From Comamonadaceae bacterium (GTDB lineage Bacteria; Pseudomonadota; Gammaproteobacteria; Burkholderiales; Burkholderiaceae_C), in contig CANGOY010000091.1 in NCBI GenBank assembly GCA_947455585.1, forward strand, positions 1 to 7,321: a stretch of DNA of 7,321 nt. Direction: 5' to 3'. Under the pieces are notes generated by a model, which worked only from the letters and a program-made list of their open reading frames with translations, searched no databases and was not told the DNA's origin. A program made the translations under genes and the position numbers. Within the stretch, counting starts at the first letter, position 1; every line of letters starts with the position of its first letter. This document shows positions 1-5,494 of the stretch, one piece after another.

Positions 1-180
1 CGCAAAACCTATGTGTCCATCTTGGAGCTGATGACACCACCCAAGCCCAAAACGGACGATGCCGCCTTCGGCAAATCCGCAGGCGGCATCGAGTTAACCG
101 GCAAAGCTGCGGTGCAAGAAGACCCCGTGTTGGAGTTAATTTCTCGCTACCGCCGCAAGCTCAGCATGGCGCTGAACTAA
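1..180 (+). CDS. C-terminal end of an unrecognised protein (5' end outside window)
   Basis: Frame 1 is open from the first base of the window to a TAA at 178-180, giving the last 59 residues of a protein whose start lies upstream. I do not recognise the family. The fragment begins RKTYVSILELMTPPKPK, continues through a Gly/Ala/Lys-rich linker (about residues 20-43) and ends in a charged, probably helical tail (DPVLELISRYRRKLSMALN). No catalytic motif, membrane segment or cysteine is visible. The linker is encoded by a long near-perfect inverted repeat (58-90). The stop codon directly abuts the stop of the convergent purC gene, with no bases between them. That the frame is real is inferred from its openness up to a clean junction with purC; no homology supports it. 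Confidence 0.6.
   Translation, partial: RKTYVSILELMTPPKPKTDDAAFGKSAGGIELTGKAAVQEDPVLELISRYRRKLSMALN
58..90. repeat. 33-base inverted repeat inside the 3' end of the upstream gene
   Basis: The arms GATGCCGCCT (58-67) and AGGCGGCATC (81-90) are perfect reverse complements over 10 bases. Inside them, CGG (69-71) and CCG (77-79) can pair around a CAAAT loop after one T/C mismatch. The structure is coding for the 1-180 frame, where it spells an Ala/Gly-rich stretch, so part of the symmetry could be chance. It is not followed by a T-tract on the plus strand. On the minus strand it lies about 90 bases past the purC stop, with a TTTT a little further on, so it is at best a weak transcript-end signal for the pyk-fba-purC unit. 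Confidence 0.5.
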
Positions 181-1086
181 TCAGTCCTTCAACCGGTCCC
201 AAGCCTCTTGGTACTTGGCGGCGGTTTGGGCAATCACCTCTTGCGGCAAATGCGGCGCGGGTGGTGATTTGCTCCAAGGCTTGCCTTGCACTTGGGCGGT
301 TTCCAGCCAGTCCCGCAAGAACTGCTTGTCATAGCTGGGAGGGTTCACGCCGTCTTTGAAACTTTGCGCGTAGCTGTCAGCAGGCCAGTAGCGTGATGAA
401 TCAGGCGTGAGCACTTCGTCCATCAACACGAGGTCGTTGTTGGCATCCAAACCAAACTCAAACTTCGTGTCGGCAATGATGATGCCTTTGGCCGCCGCCA
501 CGTCACGCGCGGTTTCGTACAAAGCGATGCTGACGGTTTTGATTTTCTCGGCCAAGCCGCCGCCAATCATTTCCACCACTTGTTCGTAAGTGATGTTCTC
601 GTCGTGGTCGCCCACGGCCGCTTTGGCGGCTGGCGTGAAGATGGGCTCAGGCAACTTGCTGGCGTTCTTCAAACCTTTGGGCAGCTTGACGCCGCACACG
701 GCCTGGTTCTCTTGGTATTCCTGCCAGCCGCTGCCTGCCAAATAGCCGCGCACCACTGCTTCCACAGGGATGGGCTTCAAGCGTTTGACCAACATCGAGC
801 GGCCGGTGACTTGCGCCACTTCATCGGCACTCACCACGCTCTCAGGCGCTTCGCCTGTCAGGTGGTTAGGGCAAATGTGGCCGAGCTTGCCAAACCAAAA
901 CAAAGCCATTTGGGTGAGCAATTCGCCCTTGCCCGGAATGGCCTCGCCCATGATGACGTCAAACGCGCTGATGCGGTCTGAGGCCACCATCAAGATGCGG
1001 TCCTCGCCCACGGCGTAGTTGTCGCGCACTTTGCCGCGTGCGAGCAAAGGCAAAGAAGTGAGCGCAGAGGTGTGCAGAGCGGTCAT
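181..1086 (-). CDS. purC: Phosphoribosylaminoimidazole-succinocarboxamide synthase (SAICAR synthetase)
   Basis: This cytoplasmic enzyme of de novo purine synthesis joins CAIR and L-aspartate with ATP to give SAICAR. At 301 residues it belongs to the longer PurC form (about 290-310) rather than the roughly 237-residue E. coli form. Family motifs are intact: RGKVRDNY (17-24, nucleotide-binding start), SDRISAFDV (36-44), KRLKPIPVEAVVRGYL (101-116), GDHDENI (159-165), IIADTKFEFG (203-212), DEVLTPDSSRYW (223-234) and a C-terminal SFKDGVNPPSYDKQFLRDWL (242-261). The ATG lies 3 bases past the fba stop. A GGTGA Shine-Dalgarno (complement of 1095-1099, 8-base spacing) is embedded in the last codons of fba, which implies operon membership and probable translational coupling. 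The stop abuts the convergent gene, so purE and purK do not follow on this strand. Confidence 0.97.
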   Translation of the reverse strand: MTALHTSALTSLPLLARGKVRDNYAVGEDRILMVASDRISAFDVIMGEAIPGKGELLTQMALFWFGKLGHICPNHLTGEAPESVVSADEVAQVTGRSMLVKRLKPIPVEAVVRGYLAGSGWQEYQENQAVCGVKLPKGLKNASKLPEPIFTPAAKAAVGDHDENITYEQVVEMIGGGLAEKIKTVSIALYETARDVAAAKGIIIADTKFEFGLDANNDLVLMDEVLTPDSSRYWPADSYAQSFKDGVNPPSYDKQFLRDWLETAQVQGKPWSKSPPAPHLPQEVIAQTAAKYQEAWDRLKD

Positions 1087-1089
1087 GGA

Positions 1090-2154
1090 TTACTTCACCA
1101 ACTGAGCGAGTTCGCCCTTGGCGTACTTGGCCGCCACCACAGAGAGGCTGTCGCCCTTGACCTTGCTGCCTTGGCCTTCGCAACCGAATTCCAAATAACG
1201 TTGTTTGCAAATGTTCATCGCAGCTTCGCGGGCAGGCTTGAGCCATTCGCGGGCATCGAATTTTTCTGGGTTCTCAAACATAAACTTGCGCGCCGCGGCC
1301 GTCATGGCCAAACGGATGTCGGTGTCGATGTTGATCTTGCGCACGCCGTGCTTGATGGCTTCTTGAATTTCAGACACGGGCACGCCAAACGTCGTTTTCA
1401 TCTTGCCGCCGTACTGGTTGATGATGGCCAACAAGTCTTGCGGCACGCTGCTAGAGCCGTGCATGACCAAATGCGTGTTGGGGATGCGCGCGTGAATTTC
1501 TTTGACGCGGCTGATGGCCAAGATATCGCCGGTAGGCTCGCGTGTGAACTTGTAGGCACCGTGACTGGTACCGATGGCTATGGCCAAGGCATCGAGCTGT
1601 GTGGCCTTCACAAACTGTGCGGCTTCTTCTGGGTCGGTCAACATTTGGCTGTGGTCGAGTTTGCCGACTGCGCCGATGCCGTCTTCTTCACCCGCTTCGC
1701 CAGTTTCCAAGTTGCCCAAGCAACCCAATTCGCCTTCAACCGACACGCCCACTTTGTGCGCCATGGCCACCACTTGTTGGGTGACTTGCACGTTGTACTC
1801 AAAGCTAGAAGGTGTTTTGCCGTCTTCCATCAACGAGCCGTCCATCATGACGGAGCCGAAGCCGAGGTCAATCGCGCCTTGGCAAATCTTGGGCGAAGTG
1901 CCGTGGTCTTGGTGCATGACCAACGGAATGTGTGGGTAGGCTTCGGTAGCGGCTTGAATCAAATGCTTGATAAACGGCTCACCCGCGTATTTGCGTGCGC
2001 CAGCGCTGGCTTGCAAAATGACTGGCGCGCCCACGGCGTCGGCAGCCATCATGACTGCTTGCACTTGTTCCAAGTTATTGACGTTGAAAGCTGGAATGCC
2101 GTAACCGTGCTCTGCAGCGTGGTCCAGAAGTTCGCGCATCGATACGAGTGCCAT
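1090..2154 (-). CDS. fba: Class II fructose-1,6-bisphosphate aldolase (Calvin-cycle-type subfamily)
   Basis: This zinc-dependent cytoplasmic enzyme interconverts fructose 1,6-bisphosphate with glyceraldehyde 3-phosphate and dihydroxyacetone phosphate. The 354 residues are full length for the class II subgroup often named CbbA or 'Calvin cycle subtype'. Visible motifs are HQDHG (81-85; catalytic Asp83, zinc ligand His84), SVMMDGS (101-107), the acidic VEGELG stretch (139-144), GTSHGAYKF (195-203, zinc ligand His198), MHGSSSVP (231-238, zinc ligand His232) and the phosphate-site NIDTD (275-279). The start follows a GAGGA Shine-Dalgarno with 6-base spacing. It is the middle gene of pyk-fba-purC. 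The subfamily name does not show that the organism fixes CO2: no RuBisCO or phosphoribulokinase gene is present, and this subtype serves glycolysis/gluconeogenesis in many heterotrophic betaproteobacteria. Confidence 0.96.
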   Translation of the reverse strand: MALVSMRELLDHAAEHGYGIPAFNVNNLEQVQAVMMAADAVGAPVILQASAGARKYAGEPFIKHLIQAATEAYPHIPLVMHQDHGTSPKICQGAIDLGFGSVMMDGSLMEDGKTPSSFEYNVQVTQQVVAMAHKVGVSVEGELGCLGNLETGEAGEEDGIGAVGKLDHSQMLTDPEEAAQFVKATQLDALAIAIGTSHGAYKFTREPTGDILAISRVKEIHARIPNTHLVMHGSSSVPQDLLAIINQYGGKMKTTFGVPVSEIQEAIKHGVRKINIDTDIRLAMTAAARKFMFENPEKFDAREWLKPAREAAMNICKQRYLEFGCEGQGSKVKGDSLSVVAAKYAKGELAQLVK

Positions 2155-2160
2155 GGGGAA

Positions 2161-2165
2161 TCCTC
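2161..2165 (-). promoter_or_regulatory. Shine-Dalgarno of fba
   Basis: On the minus strand this reads GAGGA, six bases (TTCCCC) before the fba ATG. It is a canonical ribosome-binding site that fixes the fba start at 2154. It sits just downstream of an A/T-rich leader. Confidence 0.8.
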
Positions 2166-2220
2166 AAAAATTAAAAACTGATGTAACTGCTGACAATTTT
2201 AAAGGCGGCAGCTTCGTGCC

Positions 2221-2250
2221 CAACTGACAGGCATGAAAGCCCGTCAGCTG
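2221..2250 (-). promoter_or_regulatory. Predicted RNA hairpin between pyk and fba
   Basis: The minus-strand RNA can fold arms CAGCUGACGGGC (2250-2239) and GCCUGUCAGUUG (2232-2221) into a 12-bp stem with a UUUCAU loop. Ten pairs are Watson-Crick and two are G-U. In the plus-strand RNA the same two positions would be A-C mismatches, so the fold favours the fba-sense transcript. No U-run follows, so it is not a standard intrinsic terminator. It may stabilise the 3' end of pyk, cause partial attenuation between pyk and fba, or act as a leader element for fba. The fold is read from the sequence; any function is inference. Confidence 0.5.
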
Positions 2251-2251
2251 C

Positions 2252-2263
2252 GCATTTAAATGC
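2252..2263. repeat. 12-bp perfect palindrome GCATTTAAATGC
   Basis: This is a perfect self-complementary 12-mer in the pyk-fba intergenic region, between the pyk stop and the hairpin at 2221-2250. It could be a small operator, or the AT-rich centre could be part of a promoter, but I cannot match it to a known regulator. Palindromes of this size can also occur by chance. Confidence 0.35.
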
Positions 2264-2284
2264 TTAGGTAGGGGTTTAGGCCCG

Positions 2285-3718
2285 TTAACGCACTTCGCAA
2301 ATACGCAGCATGTTGGTGCCGCCCGGCGTGCCCATCGGGTCGCCACAGGTGATGGCGTACACATCGCCCGCGTCCACGATGCCGCGCAGTTTCAGGTGCG
2401 CTTCAGCTTGGGCCAAGGCCGTGTCACGGTCGGCGCTGGTGTCCATCAGCAAGGCACGCACGTTGCGGAACAAGGCCATGCGGCGTTGCGACGCCACTTT
2501 GGTGGTCACGGCGTAAATGGGAATGTGAATGCGGTGGCGGCTCATCCACAGCGCGGTGGAGCCCGACTCGGTCAAGGCCACGATGGCTTTGGCGCCCAAG
2601 TGGTGCGCCGTGAACAAGGCCCCCATCGCAATGGTTTGGTCGATGCGGTTGAAGGTTTGGCCTTTGAAATCGGCGTCCAGCTCTACGTCCTCGGCAGCCT
2701 CGGCGGCCTCGCAAATTTTGGACATCTCTTCCACGGTTTCCAGTGGGTACTTGCCTGCGGCGGTTTCGGCACTGAGCATCACAGCATCTGTGCCGTCAAT
2801 CACGGCGTTGGCCACGTCACTCACCTCGGCGCGTGTGGGCACAGGGTTGGTGATCATGCTTTCCATCATTTGGGTGGCGGTGATCACCACTTTGTCGTGC
2901 TGACGCGCCAGCTTGATCATGCGTTTTTGCAGCGCGGGTACCGCCGCGTTGCCCACTTCAACAGCCAAGTCGCCACGAGCCACCATGATGCCGTCGCTGG
3001 CACGCAAGATTTCGTCCAGCAGCGGGATGGCCTCGGCACGCTCAATCTTGGCAATCAGGCCAGGCTTGTGTTTGTATTCAGCGCCCGCCACGTTGGCCAG
3101 TTGGCGCGCCATTTCCATGTCAGTGGCGTTTTTAGGAAAGCTCACGGCTAGGTAATCAGCTTGGAAGCTCATCGCGGTTTTGATGTCTTCCATGTCTTTG
3201 GCTGTCAGCGCAGGCGCGGTCAAGCCGCCGCCTTGTTTGTTGATGCCTTTGTTGTTAGACAGCTCGCCGCCAATCTTCACCGTGGTGTGCACTTGCTCGC
3301 CACGCACGGCTTCGACGGTCAACACAATCAAGCCGTCGTTGAGTAACAACAAGTCGCCGGGCTTCACATCGCGGGGCAGTTCTTTGTAGTCCAAGCCCAC
3401 ACCTTGCAAGTCACCGGGCTCGGTGCGTGAGGCGTCGAGCACAAACTTGGCGCCGTTCTCAAGCATGACCTTGCCGTCCACAAACTTGCCCACGCGAATC
3501 TTTGGCCCCTGCAAATCGGCCATGATGGCCACTTCGCGGCCTGCGCGGGCAGCGGCTTCGCGCACCAAACGGGCGCGGTCGATGTGGTCTTGTGCTTTGC
3601 CATGGCTGAAATTGAGGCGCACCACGTTCACGCCAGCGCGAATCATGGCCTCAAGCAAAGCGGGGTCGCTGGAAGCTGGGCCTAAAGTAGCAACAATCTT
3701 GGTGGCGTGACGGGCCAT
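2285..3718 (-). CDS. pyk: Pyruvate kinase, PykA-like
   Basis: This cytoplasmic enzyme transfers the phosphate of phosphoenolpyruvate to ADP, giving pyruvate and ATP in the last step of glycolysis. At 477 residues it is full length. The TIM-barrel carries TLGP (11-14), RLNFSHG (34-40), DLQGPKIRVG (68-77), SNNKGIN (154-160), IAKIERAEA (222-230, catalytic Lys224), GIMVARGDLAVE (243-254), ATQMMESM (271-278) and PTRAEVSDVANAVIDGTDAVMLSAETAAGKYP (284-315). The C-terminal regulatory domain runs from about 355 to 477. The GPK sequence (Lys73), where K+-dependent enzymes have GPE, and the SNNKGIN context resemble E. coli PykA. An AGGAG Shine-Dalgarno lies 8 bases before the ATG. It is the first gene of pyk-fba-purC, divergent from the desaturase. 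Confidence 0.97.
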   Translation of the reverse strand: MARHATKIVATLGPASSDPALLEAMIRAGVNVVRLNFSHGKAQDHIDRARLVREAAARAGREVAIMADLQGPKIRVGKFVDGKVMLENGAKFVLDASRTEPGDLQGVGLDYKELPRDVKPGDLLLLNDGLIVLTVEAVRGEQVHTTVKIGGELSNNKGINKQGGGLTAPALTAKDMEDIKTAMSFQADYLAVSFPKNATDMEMARQLANVAGAEYKHKPGLIAKIERAEAIPLLDEILRASDGIMVARGDLAVEVGNAAVPALQKRMIKLARQHDKVVITATQMMESMITNPVPTRAEVSDVANAVIDGTDAVMLSAETAAGKYPLETVEEMSKICEAAEAAEDVELDADFKGQTFNRIDQTIAMGALFTAHHLGAKAIVALTESGSTALWMSRHRIHIPIYAVTTKVASQRRMALFRNVRALLMDTSADRDTALAQAEAHLKLRGIVDAGDVYAITCGDPMGTPGGTNMLRICEVR

Positions 3719-3726
3719 ATTTGAGT

Positions 3727-3731
3727 CTCCT
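3727..3731 (-). promoter_or_regulatory. Shine-Dalgarno of pyk
   Basis: The minus strand reads AGGAG followed by an 8-base spacer (ACTCAAAT) and the pyk ATG. This strong site decides the start at 3718. Confidence 0.8.
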
Positions 3732-3751
3732 GTTGGTTTTTTGTTTGCTTC

Positions 3752-3775
3752 ATTCTGGCACGCTTGAAGCTTGAA
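3752..3775 (-). promoter_or_regulatory. Possible extended -10 of pyk with a tandem heptamer upstream
   Basis: On the minus strand CAGAAT (3757-3752) matches TATAAT at four of six positions and is preceded by TGC, as in an extended -10. A tandem repeat of TTCAAGC (3775-3762) lies directly upstream. No good -35 is present 16-18 bases away. The predicted start near 3745 would give a leader of about 27 bases containing the pyk Shine-Dalgarno. This is a weak assignment from inspection only. Confidence 0.3.
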
Positions 3776-3905
3776 TCTGCGTTGCTTTTAGGCACTAAAA
3801 CTCTCATGCATGTGTTCTTTTTGTCTCGTTTTAGCCGCGAAGGCCTTTGACGCTGGACGGGTAAACACGCATTTCCGGCTGAAGCGGCGATAATCTCAGC
3901 ACTAA

Positions 3906-3919
3906 TTGATGCAAATCAG
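3906..3919 (+). promoter_or_regulatory. Candidate FNR/Anr-type binding site upstream of the desaturase
   Basis: TTGAT-GCAA-ATCAG matches the FNR/Anr consensus TTGAT-N4-ATCAA at nine of ten defined positions. Its centre (3912.5) lies 41.5 bases before position 3954, two bases upstream of the desaturase ATG. A -10-like TAAGAT (3941-3946, four of six) lies where a class II FNR-dependent promoter would have it. A start near 3953-3955 would make the mRNA almost leaderless, which would fit the absence of a Shine-Dalgarno before the ATG. The match is seen directly; binding and direction of regulation are inferred. Confidence 0.5.
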
Positions 3920-3929
3920 TGCGCATCAA
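3906..3929. repeat. Perfect inverted repeat TTGATGC-N10-GCATCAA
   Basis: Two 7-bp arms (3906-3912 and 3923-3929) are perfect reverse complements separated by 10 bases. They overlap the candidate FNR box, using its left half-site. This offers a competing reading as an operator for another dimeric regulator, or as a short hairpin if transcription starts further upstream, for instance from the GATAAT at 3889-3894. Confidence 0.4.
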
Positions 3930-3955
3930 AACCGCTCACCTAAGATTCGGCACCT

Positions 3956-5041
3956 ATGACCACACATATCCAACCTATCCTCCCCGGCGAACCCATGCCA
4001 CACCGCAAGGTGATGCGCGAATGGCTCATCCCCTTGGCTGAGCGCACCACCGTGCTCGCCATTGTGTTGCTCGTCGTTGACTACGTGCTGTGGGCCGCCC
4101 TCATGGCCGGCACCGTGTATTTCGACGCTTGGTGGGCCAAGCTCTTGAGCGGCTGCGCAGCTGGTTTTGTAATCGGTCGTTTGTTCATCATCGGCCACGA
4201 CGCTTGCCACCAAAGCCTCACACCGCACCGCAACCTCAACAAGTGGTTGGGCCGCATTGCTTTCTTGCCTTCGTTGACAGCCTACAGCCTGTGGGACATC
4301 GGCCACAACGTGGTGCACCACGGCTACACCAACCTCAAAAACTTCGACTTCGTGTGGGCCCCTTACACCCCCGAAGAGTACGCAGCTTTGAGCACGGGCG
4401 CCAAACTCAAAGACCGCATCTACCGCAGCGGCTGGGCACCTGGTCTGTACTACATGATTGAAATCTGGTGGAACAAGATGGTGTTCCCCAACGAAAAGAA
4501 CATGCCCACACGCCGCCCCATCTTCATCAAAGACTGTTTGCTCATCACCGCCTTCGGCGCTGCTTGGGTGGCTGCCATGGTGTGGGCTGCGATTGCCACT
4601 GAGCAAACCATTGGTTACATCTTGTTGATGGGTGTGGCTGTGCCCTTCTTCTTCTGGGTGACCATGATTGGTTTCGTGGTGTACGTGCACCACACCCATG
4701 TGGATGTGTCGTGGCACGAAGAGCGCACTGGCTGGTCAAAGGCTTCGCCTTTTGTGTCGACCACCGTGCACTTGACCTTCCCGTTCAACATTGGCGCGCT
4801 GATGCACCACATCATGGAGCACACCGCGCACCACTTGGACATGAGCATTCCTCTGTACAAGTTGAAGCAAGCGCAAAGCAAGCTCGAAGAGTTGCTGCCT
4901 GAGCGCATCATCGTTCAGCCTTTCTCTTGGAGCTGGTATGTGCAAACCGCTCGCGACTGCAAGCTGTATGACTTCAAGACAGACAGCTGGATGACGTATG
5001 ACGGCAAAGTCACTAGCCCTCGCGCTATGAAAGCCGCTTAA
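3956..5041 (+). CDS. Membrane fatty-acid desaturase, DesA-like (delta-12-type family)
   Basis: This integral-membrane di-iron enzyme family uses O2 and reducing equivalents to insert double bonds into acyl chains. The histidine boxes are HDACH (81-85), HNVVHH (117-122) and HTAHH (289-293), with a further HHTH at 245-248. Hydrophobic segments lie near 32-53, 62-80, 194-215 and 220-243. The end (FSWSWYVQTARDCKLYD, about 323-339) resembles cyanobacterial DesA. At 361 residues it is full length. Regiospecificity cannot be read from the sequence; delta-12 is suggested only by family resemblance. No Shine-Dalgarno precedes the ATG at 3956. Met14 (3995) is an alternative start with only a weak GGCGA upstream, and either start keeps all motifs. 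Transcription diverges from pyk and ends at a strong terminator. Confidence 0.88.
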   Translation: MTTHIQPILPGEPMPHRKVMREWLIPLAERTTVLAIVLLVVDYVLWAALMAGTVYFDAWWAKLLSGCAAGFVIGRLFIIGHDACHQSLTPHRNLNKWLGRIAFLPSLTAYSLWDIGHNVVHHGYTNLKNFDFVWAPYTPEEYAALSTGAKLKDRIYRSGWAPGLYYMIEIWWNKMVFPNEKNMPTRRPIFIKDCLLITAFGAAWVAAMVWAAIATEQTIGYILLMGVAVPFFFWVTMIGFVVYVHHTHVDVSWHEERTGWSKASPFVSTTVHLTFPFNIGALMHHIMEHTAHHLDMSIPLYKLKQAQSKLEELLPERIIVQPFSWSWYVQTARDCKLYDFKTDSWMTYDGKVTSPRAMKAA

Positions 5042-5055
5042 GCTTTAAGCCTCTT

Positions 5056-5093
5056 AAAGCCCCGCAAGTTCACACGAATTTGCGGGGCTTTTT
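5056..5093 (+). terminator. Rho-independent terminator after the desaturase
   Basis: A 16-bp stem pairs arms 5056-5071 (AAAGCCCCGCAAGTTC) and 5076-5091 (GAATTTGCGGGGCTTT) around an ACAC loop, with a single G-U pair. The GC-rich core CCCCGC/GCGGGG is followed by a run of five T (5089-5093). It begins 14 bases past the desaturase stop. It ends only 18 bases before the next start codon, so it separates the desaturase transcript from the small exported-protein gene. Confidence 0.93.
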
Positions 5094-5111
5094 CTTGTAC
5101 GCTTCACACCC

Positions 5112-5483
5112 ATGAAATTCTTTGTTTTGTTTTTGTTAGCCGTTGCCTCTGCAGCGTCACACGCCATGTGGGTGACCGTCACGCGCAACGAAGTGGCCAC
5201 GGTTTACATCGACTCCAGCGCCATCGTGAAGATGGGCTACAACCGCCGCGTGTGGGTGGTGTACGACCTGCAAGCACCCGACGCCACGGGCCAACAATCG
5301 GTCAAGTCGTACATCGATTACGACTGCACCGAAGGCAAATACAAAACCCTCAGCGCCACCAGCCACCCTAACAAAATGGGCAACGGCCCCGCCATCAAAG
5401 CGCTGCCCGTGGCTGAAGGCTGGAAGCCGATTAGCCAAGACAGCATGAGCCGACAATTGTTTTCGTTTGCTTGTGCTTGGTGA
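5112..5483 (+). CDS. Small exported protein, surface-adhesin protein E-like
   Basis: This 123-residue protein has a clear Sec signal peptide: MK, a hydrophobic core (3-12) and a likely cleavage after SHA (18). The mature part has the pattern I associate with the surface-adhesin protein E-like domain: a tryptophan at the start (Trp20), a YIDSSAI strand (32-38), RRVWVVYDL (45-53), YIDYDC (67-72), a GW..IS segment (103-108) and a C-terminal cysteine (121). Cys72 and Cys121 could form a disulphide, as expected outside the cytoplasm. The domain occurs in small periplasmic or surface proteins of mostly unknown role, so adhesion should not be assumed. No Shine-Dalgarno precedes the ATG, but the signal peptide requires this start. 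The gene lies just after a strong terminator and meets pgk tail to tail with 11 bases between stops. Confidence 0.8.
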   Translation: MKFFVLFLLAVASAASHAMWVTVTRNEVATVYIDSSAIVKMGYNRRVWVVYDLQAPDATGQQSVKSYIDYDCTEGKYKTLSATSHPNKMGNGPAIKALPVAEGWKPISQDSMSRQLFSFACAW

Positions 5484-5494
5484 GTTTGGTTTGA

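Noticed and set aside
580..981. 133-codon plus-strand open frame antisense to purC
   Set aside because: In register with purC codons and without motifs; a shadow.
1090..2154. Calvin cycle operon suggested by the aldolase subtype
   Set aside because: The 'Calvin cycle subtype' is a family label. No cbbL/cbbS, cbbP or cbbR is present and the neighbours are pyk and purC, so this is more likely central glycolytic aldolase.
1072..2181. 369-codon plus-strand open frame antisense to the whole of fba
   Set aside because: It is in register with the fba codons, so its stops can come only from sense TTA, CTA and TCA codons, which are rare here. The protein has no recognisable motifs and fba is unambiguous.
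2166..2200. TTGTCA with TTTAAT or TAATTT as an fba promoter
   Set aside because: Spacing is 15 for the better -10 and the start would fall on the Shine-Dalgarno. The 17-spaced alternative matches only three of six -10 bases. Too weak to annotate.
2396..3151. 251-codon plus-strand open frame antisense to pyk
   Set aside because: Codon-register shadow of pyk with low-complexity composition and no family resemblance.
3805..3812. CATGCATG palindrome in the divergent intergenic region
   Set aside because: Eight bases is too short to be meaningful without recurrence, and it has no clear place relative to either promoter.
3846..3894. TTGACG (3847-3852) and GATAAT (3889-3894) as a desaturase promoter pair
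   Set aside because: Each hexamer is good but they are about 36 bases apart, far beyond 16-18. They could belong to separate promoters, but neither has a partner.
3926..4717. 263-codon minus-strand open frame antisense to the desaturase
   Set aside because: Its His-rich sequence is the in-register reverse complement of the desaturase codons. The desaturase motifs and its terminator settle the coding strand.
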